A stretch of DNA of 64,000 nucleotides, from assembly GCF_000247695.1 (NCBI RefSeq), contig NW_004624776.1, positions 15,405,998 to 15,469,997 on the forward strand, in the 5' to 3' direction. Each line of letters opens with the position of its first letter. Position 1 is the stretch's first letter. This DNA is from Heterocephalus glaber. Its lineage: Eukaryota; Chordata; Mammalia; Rodentia; Bathyergidae. The notes under the pieces were generated by a model. The model saw only the letters and a program-made list of their open reading frames with translations, did not search any database and was not told where the DNA came from. Position numbers and translations under genes: made by a program. Of this stretch, positions 10,346 through 20,839 are shown piece by piece.

Positions 10346-10412
10346 TTAAAAAATAAAATGTTAAAATGTGAAATTAAAATGTTAAAAATAAAAATAAAAT
10401 GTTAAAAATAAA

Positions 10413-11515
10413 TCATTTTATTTTTAATGAAGGAAATACATTTAATGAAATATGCAATTAAAAAAATATTGGATGCTAGAAATATGCCTTCCTTTCTTAA
10501 TTTCTAAAATGGATGCATACTTTCTCATCTGCTTCCTCTTTCTGCCTTCCAGTCTCTTTCTTTCCTATGAATGGAATGGAAGGAGGAGATTGGAAAGACA
10601 TACACTCATTGGAATTGAAGAGGCTGGGCAGCATGGGACAAAACTGGATAGACCTTAGCCTCTACTGTCACTCACCAGCTGCATAATGCTTGAGGATTTC
10701 CTACCCAAGTTGAGGATCATATGTTCAATGTTGTTATTCTAAATATAATAAAATCTACATAGGAGGATTGTAGTGAGGACTCAAGTTGAGGATTCCTAGA
10801 TGTTACTTCTATGTATGCTAGGTATAGCTATTATAATTATTATTAACTTCTATTATAAAAATCAGATCAAATTTGGGAAGATTGAGGGTTGTGACTTGTC
10901 AAGTTGTGCTCATAACTGTATTCACATATGACATCGATTATTCCCTGTGTGGCATGCGTTCTCACCAGGGTTTTGAGAAAACATGCAATAGAAAATTTAA
11001 TAGGCTTTAAGCCCTTCCATCTTCTTTTCCCAGCCTTTTTAGCCATGTTTTTCTTATGGGGTTTCCTCTTATAGATTTAGTGCTTTCGTATTGCTTTGTT
11101 TCCACTTTAAAGACTGCAATATTTTATTCTTCATATATATTTCTCCTACCTTGACCTAAGTCAGAATGTTTTTCTGAGTGTATCTGTATAGCAATATGCC
11201 AGAATTAGGCAAAAATAATTAAGATAAAGAATAAATAGAAACTCCTTTCTCTTTTCTATAAGAGAAATACTATTTTAAAAGTAGAACTTTGTTATCTATA
11301 TTGCTATATATGTATAGTTTATATACATAATATATAAATTGTTAATTGCTACATACATTTTAGAAGAAATGCTTTAGATTTTATCTCCTCTGTATTCATT
11401 ACTCTCATTTACCTATTTAAATTCTTCTTCTTAAAAAAAAAAATTCCAGCCCTAAATAATATTAGTAATTTTTTTCTGGCTTTTACATTATTAAAAAGTT
11501 TTCTCCTTGAAAAAA
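10413..11515. other. AT-rich sequence, no gene seen
   Basis: No exon recognised. 'TCACTCACCAGCTGCATAAT' near 10669 and the text after it resemble a decayed MIR but are not secure. The open frame at 10452-10658 is short and featureless. Confidence 0.4.
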
Positions 11516-11800
11516 AAAAAAAGAAACATTGATGCATGAAGGTGCCAAGAAACATGATGTATATGATCTACTGTTAAAAAGTTTAGCAAAATGTCATGTA
11601 TACTGGGGGCACATGTGTGTGTAAATGTGTAAATGAAAAGAAATGTTTGCTGTTGCAAAATATTAAAAACTGGACAGCCTGGTTTAAGTGTATATGGGGA
11701 TTGATTAAATAATTCTTGTAAATTTCTCTTTTTAAATGATTTTTCAAGTATGAAAATGTTAAGAGAGTTTACAAAAGAGTTTGTGATCTTTTAAAACTAA
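11516..11800 (+). mobile_element. Possible ancient LINE-1 (L1M-type) 3' fragment
   Basis: An A-run, then 'GATGCATGAAGGTGCC', 'GATCTACTGTTAAAAAGTTT' and 'GCAAAATATTAAAAACTGGA', loosely follow the 3' region of old mammalian LINE-1s. The match is weak and from memory. Confidence 0.3.
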
Positions 11801-13224
11801 GTCACAGGTCTATTAAGGTAGTATGAGTCTGAAATCATGGTGAGAAGGATACCCCTAACTGTAGAATAATAAATCTTTCTGAAAGGGCAGAAAGTTAGGG
11901 AAAAAGAAAGGAAAGAGGCAAAAGAAAGGAACAAATAGGGCTTCAAATATCTTTTTCTTCATTAAAAAAAGATTTGAACCAAGAGTGGCAAAATATTTAC
12001 ACTTAAAATCTGTGTGGGAGTTTCTTATATTATTTTCAGTCCTTGCTATATGCTAAACTCTAAAGATAAAATTTCCCAAAAAAGCATATGAAATAGTACT
12101 GTATTTCAGAAAAAGAGACAATTGAACAACTAAAAGACTAAAAATTCCATACTGACATTGAAAATTCTCAAATATATATTTCTAAATGAAAACAAGTCTG
12201 AATAACTATACATATAGGGAAATTCCATTTAAATTAATATTTTTTAAAACATAAAAGAAGAGATGAGTCCCCACGGTAATGTGTGATAGCAGACACAGCA
12301 TTTTTCCAAATACTAACCCCAAATGTCACTGAATAGTATGAAAACTCATTGAGCCACCTTAACAAATAAAGTGTTCTTCCAAGTGCCATCGAGAACACAA
12401 AAGTGGGTATACAGAACTCTATTTTTTGGGTTTAGATACTAGTAACAGACTACCATAAGGTGCTCAAACAATGAGTGTTCTGACCTTAGAGGGCCTCAGT
12501 AACAAACATGCTGAAACTTAGCAGTGGGGAAGAGAAAGCTTTCAAATGTAAGTGTTGGGAAGAAAGATTGTAGAGTTGATTCTGAGGGCAACAGACAATA
12601 GGATGGCCAAAGGGAAATGATGATCCACGTTTTTATTTTGATGAGATTGATATCAAGGATGTCATTGGATAAGAGGAAGCAAAAAAAAAATAGTAGCAGA
12701 TTGTATCAGCCATGGTTCAAGAACAAACATTCTCAAAGCACTCTCAAATGGGAAACGGAGAAGAAAGCTACAAAAGTAGTTTTTATAAGGGGCATTACAA
12801 AAGAGTGAAGGACCTAGGACAATGACAAGAGGAAGCCATGGCCACCTAGGACTGTAAAAGGGGGGAATGCGACATGACTAGTATTTCAAAGAGCTGTGGC
12901 CCCAGAAAAGGCATAGCCCTCTAGGAGCTGCGGTGACAGCTTGAAAATGCACCTATCAAAGCCAAAGCTGGGCAGGAGTTAACTGCAGCAGTGGAGACCC
13001 AACTGTCTCACCTGGCCTGAGTCACCTGTCAATGTTTCTCTTTGGCTAAGACCAACCAGAGAGCAGATGACATCAACACAGGCTCTCCAGGGGTTGACCT
13101 CCTTTTCACAAAGGACAAAGGCCAAGAATAAATCTACAGGGGGCTCTTCATCATGACTTTGGATATTTATAAAGAACAGATTCTATCTTAAGCCCTTGGG
13201 GGAGCCCAAGAACATGGATTCAAC
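11801..13224. other. Unique sequence, no gene seen
   Basis: No exon, RNA gene or clear repeat recognised. AT-rich to about 12480 and then of mixed composition. Short A-runs at 12680 and elsewhere. The open frame at 12617-12808 is lysine-rich and not protein-like. Confidence 0.45.
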
Positions 13225-13380
13225 ATCAAGCGAGGGCCTCCCTGCTGTGGCAGTCTTTCCTCTTCTTATAAAGTCACTTGTCCCATCATGAGGGCCCACC
13301 CTAATGACCTTATCTAAATACCATCAGCGTATGATTGGTGCATGAGTGAACTTTGGGCAGATACATTCAAATTGCAGCAA
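13225..13380 (-). mobile_element. MLT1-like LTR fragment, reverse
   Basis: 'TCTTATAAAGTCACTTGTCC', 'GAGGGCCCACCCTAATGACC' and 'CAGATACATTCAAATTGCAG' follow the reverse strand of MLT1-type MaLR LTRs. Truncated and old. Confidence 0.6.
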
Positions 13381-14234
13381 GGGGCAATTGGGATGTGCCC
13401 TGCACATAGATGGCCCTGTAAATCAGGCTCAATTTGGAACTTGCAGGTAGTCAGTGGATTGGTCATTCTTGGACATTAGCCGGGGGCAGGGAAATAATAG
13501 CTAATAATGAGTGCTGTCACAGGCTATGTACTTTGTTAGAAGATGGCCTAAAACCTATGATCTCTACTCCATACAAGTTATAGATGCTAAAAAGTAGTGC
13601 TATCATTAACAGTTGTCCAGACTGTACAGTGAACAAACACCAGAGGCCTGCTTGCATCAATGTCTATATGATAATGCTCCCTAAACTGGTGCAGGGCACA
13701 ACTTGTGTGATTTTACAGTACATGGAGCCTTGTTAACTTATACCTAAACTGTTAAAGCATATCAGGTGCAAGATGGAAAATATTTTATCTAGAGGAATTT
13801 GCTGATTTAGAATCCTCACACATACAACCAGTGGAGAAACAAGTAGTCATAAAGATTATCATACTATTGGCACCTTTGATAATTCTGTAAGGTAGCATAA
13901 AAAAATTCTTACCTCCTCAGTGCCATAAATTCTAGTTAAACTAGAATCATGCTAAAACAACACACTCTAGATATCATTCCATAAAAAGAGAATTTCAGGA
14001 ATATTTCCTCTTGGCAGAAATCTCCCTAGTTCACTTTCCTTGCCTTAAACCCTAAGGAAAAGAAGATTGAGACTCAGCGTATCCCTCTAAACCAGGACTG
14101 CCTAGAAACCAAGGGTGATGTGCCTACCCAAATATGCCAAAAGTAAAATATTGGGTTAAAAATAGGGCCTTACGAACACAAATGATTTGAACTAAAAAGC
14201 ATTTTAAAACTAGAAATAGCTGTTCCCTTAAAAT
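13381..14234. other. Unique sequence, no gene seen
   Basis: No gene recognised. About 13505-13625 could be a decayed reverse MIR, but the match is weak. Confidence 0.4.
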
Positions 14235-14352
14235 GTATATAGATATAAATATTATGTACATGTATATATGTACTTATATATATATATATATATAAGTATG
14301 AATGTATATATGAATGCACACACAGACACACACATGCACACAGACACACACA
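14235..14352. repeat. (TA)n / (CA)n microsatellite
   Basis: A TATATA run at about 14275-14294 is followed by imperfect ACACAGACAC repeats up to 14352. The open frame on the minus strand across it is a translation of the repeat. Confidence 0.9.
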
Positions 14353-14708
14353 ACCCTCAGGCATCATGCTTCTTTCTTCCATTAAAAAGTAAAATGCCAT
14401 TATGAATGCTAAGGTTGAAGAATAAACTAAGAGGACTTTATAATATTTTATTCATTTAGCTAGATGAGAATAGGAAGTTGTATTGCCTGAGTCCCTACAA
14501 AATAAGTCATGTACTATCCAAGACTTGGGCTCCAGGTCATGTCAACTCAATATAGTTCTCTCTAGTGACATTCCCTACTCATTCTGGCCCAGGGCTGGCT
14601 CACTCTGGCTCAGAGTTATTTCTGCCTGGTGGTTAACTGGTAACCTATAAACACTTACAAGTTCAGGTTTGATTGTATGGATTTTAAACAAAACATGAGT
14701 CCTTGGTG
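14353..14708. other. Unique sequence, no gene seen
   Basis: Nothing recognisable as a gene or repeat. Confidence 0.4.
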
Positions 14709-15020
14709 TTATGAACTGAAAGTCTGTGCTGCTCAAAATGCATATGTTGAAATCCTAACCCCCAATGAGATAGCTTTGAGGAGGGGACTTTGGGAAGTGA
14801 TTAGGTTGTAAAGATGAATCCCTCAGGAATGGCATTAGTATCCTATAAAGAGGTCAGAGAGCCCTCTGGTTCTTTTCCTGAGATGTGGGGGTACAACAAG
14901 AAGACAACAGACTGTGACCTGGAAGGCTTCACCAGAACCTGACCTTGCTGGAACCCTGTAGACTTCCAGCCTCCAGAACCAGAGAGATAAATGTTTGCTG
15001 TTGTCTAAGTCACATGTCTA
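14709..15020 (+). mobile_element. MLT1-like LTR, forward
   Basis: 'GTTATGAACTGAAAGTCTGT', 'CATATGTTGAAATCCTAACC', 'GACTTCCAGCCTCCAGAACC' and 'GAGATAAATGTTTGCTGTTG' follow MLT1A-type MaLR LTRs in order, including the AATAAA-like region near the end. Confidence 0.75.
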
Positions 15021-15230
15021 TGGTACTGAATTGAGGTTTGAGGAGTGGGTAAGAACTGGCAGACGAACATGCAAAACCATGAATGTGAGAAAAATGGCCC
15101 TTGATGTGTAAATACAGTAAAATTTTTGAAAGCATGGCAGTTTTAGGAAACAAGAGAGTGAATATAAGTCAGGCAGGGTCCTGTGTATCCTGTTGATGCA
15201 GAATACTAAATCTCCCAATGAAGAAGGGAT

Positions 15231-15678
15231 TGTTGAGGTTTAGATCTGAAGTGTTTCCTCCAGAAGCTCATGTGTTCAAAGGATGAGCTTTTGGAAGGTG
15301 GATCATGAAGGCTCTAACTTCATCAGTGGATTCGTCCACTGATGAGATTATAATTTGATGGCATTATTGGGAGGTGTTGCAAACAGGAGGTGGGGCCTAG
15401 TTGAAGAGTGAAGATGGGGCTATGACCTGGGGACTATGTCTGATAAAAGTCCCTTTCCCTCCATCTGTTTCCCTCTTTTTCTGCTTCCTGGTTGCTATGA
15501 GGTGAACAGCTCTGCCCTGCTGCTCTTCTACCATAATATTTCTTCCTCACCATGACCTAAAAGCAATGGAGGTGGCCAGTCATGAATTTAAATCCCTGAA
15601 ACCTTAAGCCAAAATAAATCTTCCATTTCTAAATTGGTTTTCTCAAATATTTGGTCACAACACCAAAAAGTTAACACA
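15231..15678 (+). mobile_element. Full-length MaLR-type LTR, forward
   Basis: Starts TGTTGAGGTTTAGATCTG and ends AAAAGTTAACACA, about 448 bp with TG...CA ends. Body strings 'CATGTGTTCAAAGG', 'GGCATTATTGGGAGGTG', 'GTGGGGCCTAGTTG' and 'GCCAAAATAAATCTTCC' (polyadenylation-like) mark it as MaLR. A perfect 10-bp hairpin with a TTCG loop sits at 15321-15344. It looks like a solo LTR. No exact target duplication is seen. Confidence 0.8.
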
Positions 15679-16133
15679 GATAATGTCCCTATTCAAATGT
15701 TATCCCTATGTGAATTGCTGTTCACTTTCACTATTCTACTATCAAATGGTGAAATATGACCAATTGTGAGCAGCCCTGGAGCTTACAGATCTGCATCATA
15801 TATTTATAGATGCTGCAAGAGGTCCCTCCCAGGCTTGAGGAATGACTTAGATGTCATTATTAAGCCAGTGACTCTTTTTCTTATATGTATATATCTATGT
15901 ATATATCTGATATATATGTATTTCCTGTTCCCCGGGTCTATGTACATTTTTCAAATGGAATTCTAAATAATTCATAATAAACCCCTAAATTCTCATTTTA
16001 AATGCTTTATATAATGAAACTATTTTTTTTTTGTCTTGTAGTTTCCCAGAGCAATGTGATCTCAGAGTGTAGAGCTCTAATCTGAAAGAGTCTCATCACA
16101 CCAATGGAATTGAAATCAAAAGAATGTGGTCCT
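15679..16133. other. Unique sequence with TATA-rich stretch
   Basis: No gene. A TATATGTATA-rich simple stretch occurs at about 15880-15920. Otherwise unremarkable. Confidence 0.45.
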
Positions 16134-16733
16134 AGAATCCATATTTTTCATATTTTATTCATTTTTTATTTTTCTTTTTTCCATTAATGTTATTGGTACA
16201 TATTTAGGTATATAATAGTTACATTCATTGTTGGGATCTTGTACCTTTCCATGAGGTATCTTAGTTCTTATTTTTCCCCATTTCCCTGCCCTCCCTTCAC
16301 CCCCTCCACCCTCCCCTATTTACAGAGACTTTGTTTCCATTTTTTCCTTTTCCCATATTATTTCTTTTCCCTTCTTTCCCTTCCCCTTCCCTTCCCTCTT
16401 CCCCAACTCCCTTAGAACTTTTCACAAAGAGATTCACAGACTGAAAGTAAAAGGATGGAAAACAGTTCTTCATGCCACAGGAACCCAGAAGAAAGCAGGG
16501 GTGGCAATCTTATTTGCAGACAAAGTAGATTTTGAACCAAAACTAATTAAAAGAGACAAAGATGGTCACTACATCCTTGTGAAGGGAACAATCCAAGAAG
16601 AGATGACAATCATTTTTTATTTTTATGAGTATACGCTTGTAAGTTTACATTCCGGGGAGGGAGGTCGTGGAGTTCGTACATTACATAATACATTTTAATT
16701 CCTTTTTTTATCTCTGCTCCTCAGAATCCATAT
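16134..16733 (-). mobile_element. Twin-primed LINE-1 insertion with 11-bp duplication
   Basis: AGAATCCATAT occurs at 16134-16144 and again exactly at 16723-16733, bracketing the insertion. Inside, 16145-16424 is a reversed LINE-1 3' UTR starting with a T-rich tail. It is followed at about 16425-16612 by ORF2 in the opposite orientation, encoding endonuclease-domain text such as 'KKAGVAILFADKVDFEPKL' and 'KRDKDGHYILVKGTI'. On the minus strand this is a 5'-inverted element, i.e. twin priming. 16613-16722 is not assigned. The open frame at 16501-16698 is this ORF2 fragment, not a gene. Confidence 0.85.
16425..16612 (+). pseudogene. LINE-1 ORF2 endonuclease-domain fragment
   Basis: About 60 codons read 'HRLKVKGWKTVLHATGTQ', then 'KKAGVAILFADKVDFEPKL' and 'KRDKDGHYILVKGTIQEE'. 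This is the N-terminal (APE-like endonuclease) part of LINE-1 ORF2. The fragment starts and ends inside the domain and lacks most catalytic residues, so it is inactive. It is the inverted arm of the twin-primed insertion described separately. Confidence 0.85.
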
Positions 16734-17876
16734 CTTAATTCCAGGACACCAAGCTTGGTGAATCTGCTCTTACATGTCTTAAGAGGCACGGTGAGGGTGA
16801 GTCTCGTGGAAGGTTTAGCAAGGAGGACTGCATGCCACAATCTGTGCTGCTGTTTCCACAGGGACATGGAGGACCCTCAAACATGACTGTGAACTACCAT
16901 GAAGGTCTACAGGCAGCTGCTCAGATTGCCTCAGATCCCACACTAAAGCAAGAAACTTTCTGGTTATTTACCTTCTTCATGGATATTTTCAATTTTTAGA
17001 CATCTTAGCCATCTCTCCCTCTGAAGAAATGAAAACAGAAGGACTAGGCGTCCTGCCTCGCCTCCCCACTCTGCTGGCCAAAGAAGTCCCCACCAAGAAG
17101 ACCTGGGAATAGCCAGAGATATTACTCGAGTCAGTGTTCGGAGCAGCACTGGATCCTTCGGTCAGAGGTTCCCATGCAGGGCAGGTCCAGGCGTCATGAA
17201 GTATGCAGGGCCTGGTGCTGTGGTCCAGCGGACTGTGCTGCCAACGCTCGCCCAGGGGCTGGTCCAGGCCCCAATGCCCTGCTGGGCTCATGCACTGGCA
17301 TCCTTGCTGCCATGGCAGCTGGGGCACAGTGTTGCCTAGGGCCCTAGGCACTGCCTCCAGGGGTGGGAAGAGCATTGGAGCAAGGCCTGGCCACTGGCTT
17401 GGAAACAAGTCGGCAGTGAGGAGAGGACTAGCTGACCGTCCAGCAGTCCTGGGTGTTGAAAACCACGAACACATGTGCTGGCTCTGCACAAGGTGGTTGG
17501 GTTCCGTGAGGGTCAGCTTGCCCTCCAGGGGTGACCATGGAGGGGGTGGCTCGGCCGTGCCCGCAGTGTGTGGTTCCACAGGTGGCACCACACACCAAGC
17601 CTGCTCTTCTCCTCCCACAGCCACCCTCCTTGGTGGTCCACTGGAAGTGGCCACCGCTCTGTCCTTGGTCCCTTGGTGACATTAGGAGGGTGCTGGGATG
17701 GGTAGAGGCAGGCCCAAAGCTTCAGATCTGGGGACATCTAGCTGTTGTTGCTTAAAGGAATTGGAGAGACAAAATATTGCAAAGCCCTAACCCACAGTGT
17801 GGTTAAATGAAGGTCACAGAAATACAAGGAAGTTGGGATCATGGATGTAGCAAACCAGAAGCAGTCTCACAAGCAA
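16734..17876. other. GC-rich unidentified block
   Basis: This block is clearly richer in G+C than its surroundings. Long open frames exist on both strands at once (221 codons minus at 16989-17654; 158 codons plus at 17203-17679). They are Pro/Ser/Trp-rich, overlap each other, and match nothing I know. High GC itself lowers stop frequency, which explains them. An 84-codon open frame at 16745-16999 begins right after an AG and is described in the findings. No CpG-island-like density is obvious by eye. Confidence 0.4.
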
Positions 17877-17980
17877 ACACACACACACATATGCACATGA
17901 TGCACACATATACGCATACCCACATATATACACACATACATGTGCATACACCCATATGCATGCATACACACACAAATACA
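17877..17980. repeat. Imperfect (CA)n microsatellite
   Basis: ACACAC tracts interrupted by CATATG and CATGCA words. The open frames across it are repeat translations. Confidence 0.85.
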
Positions 17981-18161
17981 TACCTACTTTGTCTTGAGAA
18001 CTTGCCTCAGAAAATGGGAAACTCACCATTTCACTTTCTAAAATGTATTAAGTTTCTTGTATTGAAAGATGAAAGCAATTTAGGCGGTCACAGTTACAAT
18101 TCAAGGTCAATGTTTGTTAAAACCCTAGGAGATAAAGGCTATATAATTCTCCAACATTGAT

Positions 18162-18512
18162 GAAGAACAAGAAGAAGAAGAAGAAGAAGAAGAAGAAGAA
18201 GAAGAAGAAGAAGAAGAGGAAGAGGAAGAGGAAGAGGAAGAGGAAGAGGAAGAGGAAGAGGAAGAGGAAGAGGAAGAAGAAGAAGAAGAAGAAGAAGAAG
18301 AAGAAGAAGAAGAAGAAGAAGAAGAAGANNNNNNNNNNNNNNNNNNNNNNNNNNNNNNNNNNNNNNNNNNNNNNNNNNNNNNNNNNNNNNNNNNNNNNNN
18401 NNNNNNNNNNNNNNNNNNNNNNNNNNNNAGAGGAAGAAGAAGAAGAAGAAGAAGAAGAAGAAGAAGAAGAAGAAGAAGAAGAAGAAGAAGAAGAAGAAGA
18501 AGAAGAAGAAGA
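18162..18512 (+). repeat. (GAA)n / (GGAAGA)n array with gap
   Basis: A pure-purine tract made of GAA repeats, then about nine GAGGAA hexamers (about 18214-18272), then GAA again up to an N gap. After the gap, AGAGGAA and GAA repeats continue to 18512. Coding frames of poly-Lys/Glu or poly-Ser/Phe across it are artefacts. Long GAA/TTC mirror tracts are known to form triplex (H-DNA) and to be unstable. Confidence 0.95.
18329..18428. other. Assembly gap, exactly 100 N
   Basis: Exactly 100 N inside the purine array. A round 100 is a usual placeholder for a gap of unknown size, so the array may be longer than it looks. Confidence 0.95.
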
Positions 18513-19379
18513 AAAGAAAATTACTTCAAATACCTGCCCAGGACCTTGTGACAAAGCCAACTCAGTGCAGTGAGTAGAGCCCTGGAGAACAAATCAATAA
18601 ATAGTGTCCAGAGTTATTTTAAGGACCCTGGAGGATGGGCAAACCCTAATCAAGTAAAATGGAAGCACAGGCATCTTAACCCAGCCCACCTTAACCCAGA
18701 AGGAGCCAGTGGGGAGGTTGGAGGGGGTCACAGGTGGGGCTGAAAAGAAATAAAGCAACTGCCCAGATTAATTAATAAAGTGACAGGCTTCTCGGGGCTG
18801 GCCTGGTGGGGCACCCACCCAAGGAGGTGGGTGGACAAGAGGGAGAAAGCAAGCCAGGAGGAAAGAAGGGTAAATGAAGCTACCAGAGTTCAGAGAGGAG
18901 GACGACTGGGAACCTGTGAAAGTTGGAAACCCATCCAGCAACTCCGAAACCCTCTCTGCAAAACTGTTCACTTGACTCTGAAAGGAGCCCCCAGGGGAAA
19001 ACAGTGTTGGAGCTGGAGGTGTAAGAATAAGACAGAGGAGCCTAATTAAGCAGATCACAATCTGTTCCTTGCCTGGGGTCACCGGTGGGCCACTTGCAAC
19101 TTTCCTGTGAAAGGAGGCTGGGTAGCTGGGGAGGAGGGAGGGCGCGTAGGAACCAAACACCTCACAGAACCGCCTCTGCTCCAGTTCTCTGTGAGCACAT
19201 TCATTAGGGAACTGGTGGAATTGGAGCCTTGCTGGCCTCAGTGCAGTCAGTCTCCCTCCTCTTAAAAGTCTCTGAAAGGCTGATGCCAGCCCCCCAAATG
19301 GAAGACCTCTGAGCCTCTCCCCAGTGGCCCATGTCAAGTGGCTAAGATTTATACAAATAGGGCATTGTGTGTTCAAAAG
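18513..19379. other. Unique sequence, no gene seen
   Basis: Moderately GC-rich, with purine-rich stretches such as 18716-18745 and 18830-18875. The 222-codon minus frame at 18768-19436 has no domain, signal or repeat signature that I recognise, and no supporting splice context. Confidence 0.4.
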
Positions 19380-20040
19380 GAGATTGGTATGTTTGATCTT
19401 GGCTGTTATTGATTTACCTTTTCCACATGATAACATTCATTAAGATAAGCAAATGTTGATGTGTTCCCTTTCAATTGTCAACAGGTAACACCCAGCAGGT
19501 AGGATAACTTCCACCCAACTGCACCATTACCTGAAATGACTTATGACTCTCACCAAAGCACAAAGCCTTTCTTAGCTTCTTTGACTTTTTTGTGGATTTG
19601 CCTTGTAGTTCAAAGGACTAAACCCCATCAAGAGAGGAAGCGACTAAGTGACAAGTTTCTCAGGAGGTTTCATGCTTGACTCTAACATCTAATTAAAATC
19701 TGCATTAATCCACAGGAAGTTTTCTTTTAAACCAGACTTCATTTATTTGAAGCCCTGGACCTGCGGACCCTCGATAATTTATATAACCAGTAACTGTTTA
19801 TGACAATCCCAAGGTTTAAGGTATGTAAATTGTAACTGAATAGTGTCAATGATTCAGTTACTCAGATTTTCATCTAGTGAATTTTATCTCGCTGGGATAT
19901 TTTAATGAATCACTGCCATTTTCCATGCAGTTTGCAAATAAGGAGTCATTGCTGATTGAAATCAGGGCAGCCTTTCTTTATATAGCCCCAAACTCAGCCT
20001 ACTTGCCATGAAGTGGCACTTGATATTCTTAGCTATCTGG
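19380..20040. promoter_or_regulatory. Candidate conserved non-coding element
   Basis: About 650 bp of repeat-free, balanced-composition sequence with dense transcription-factor-like words. Seen: 'CTAATTAAAATCTGCATTAA' (homeodomain and POU-like), 'CTTCTTTGACTTTT' and 'GTTCAAAGGAC' (TCF/LEF-like), and 'CAATTGTCAACAGGTAAC' (E-box). No coding frame of interest. Enhancer status is inference from texture only. Confidence 0.35.
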
Positions 20041-20839
20041 TCTACCTTCTGAACATGAATCAGGAAGAAGACTGGTGAGGAGGAGGCATGTCCATAGGAC
20101 CTCACTCTTTCACTTTGTTAGAACCTTGTGTACCTGAGTAGTCCTTTATTTTTCACGTATACTTTTAATTTTAGAGATGATAAAACTAGATTAGTGACTA
20201 CCCAAATTAGTATCTTAAAGAAAATTCCATCACTATCTGTGTTAAGCTCTCTTGCACTGAACTTCACAGCTTCAGAAAATTCCTTTTCCATTATACTTGC
20301 CTCTATCGTGTTGATATTATTGTTTTCTAAAGATTTTTTTGGTGAGTCTACCCAGGAGACTCTCCTAAAGATTAGAGATCTTGTATCACTCATCCTTGTT
20401 TTTCCAGTGCCTGAAGTGGTGCCTGGTGCCAGTATTTGCTGAAGAGAACTGGGGGCTAGAACAAAAAAGAGAGTCTTCTGATTAAATGAGGCCTGAAGAG
20501 AAAGGTCCTGCAAGTAGAAAACAATGCAAACACCTCCGTCTTTCCACTTCCACTGAGATGTGCACAGACCAGAAATTAATCTGAACACAAAAAGCAGCTC
20601 AATGTTCCCTGCCTTTTCTACAGAGAACAGAGTTAGAAAAGAGGCAGAGGGTTGTGAAATGAAAGTATGAGAGCAGGTAGAGCTGAGCAAACACATTGTT
20701 CAATTGTTTCACATAACCTCTGCAAATTGCAATTTGAAATATAGAACAATCATGTGAACTTCATCATGGACCTTAGACTTTGTGCAATCAAACAAGAAAT
20801 AATGAAGGGAAAGAAAGCTGAACTGCACAATTTAGGTTT
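20041..20839. other. Unique sequence, no gene seen
   Basis: The minus-strand 192-codon open frame at 20118-20696 is AT-rich chance sequence with no domain. 'CCAGTGCCTGAAGTGGTGCC' at about 20405 resembles an L2 tail remnant. Nothing else recognised. Confidence 0.4.

Larger units (their letters stand above)
8435..10412 (+). mobile_element. ORF1-only LINE-1 derivative (HAL1-like)
   Basis: The order is: a GC-rich leader from about 8435, a short-unit tandem array (8578-8850), an open LINE-1 ORF1 (8987-10012), about 220 bp with no ORF2, an A-run at 10231-10244, then a LINE-1 3' terminus (10273-10345) and an A-rich tail to about 10412. Established knowledge: 'half-LINE' (HAL1) elements are LINE-1 derivatives that kept ORF1 and lost ORF2, and they depend on LINE-1 ORF2 in trans. 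The shared LINE-1 3' end fits that route. The alternative is a single internally deleted LINE-1 copy. I could not find a convincing target-site duplication, so both edges are approximate. Confidence 0.65.

Noticed and set aside
16989..17679. 221-codon minus and 158-codon plus frames over the same DNA
   Set aside because: High GC lowers stop frequency on all frames; composition is Pro/Ser/Trp-skewed and no family is recognised.
18117..18573. Long plus and minus open frames of poly-Lys/Glu and poly-Ser/Phe
   Set aside because: They are translations of the GAA/GGAAGA repeat and of N bases.
18768..19436. 222-codon minus frame
   Set aside because: No motif, and it is overlapped by a plus frame; no splice or conservation evidence visible.
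20118..20696. 192-codon minus-strand open frame
   Set aside because: A frame of this length is expected about once by chance in 64 kb on six frames; no domain, signal or splice support.
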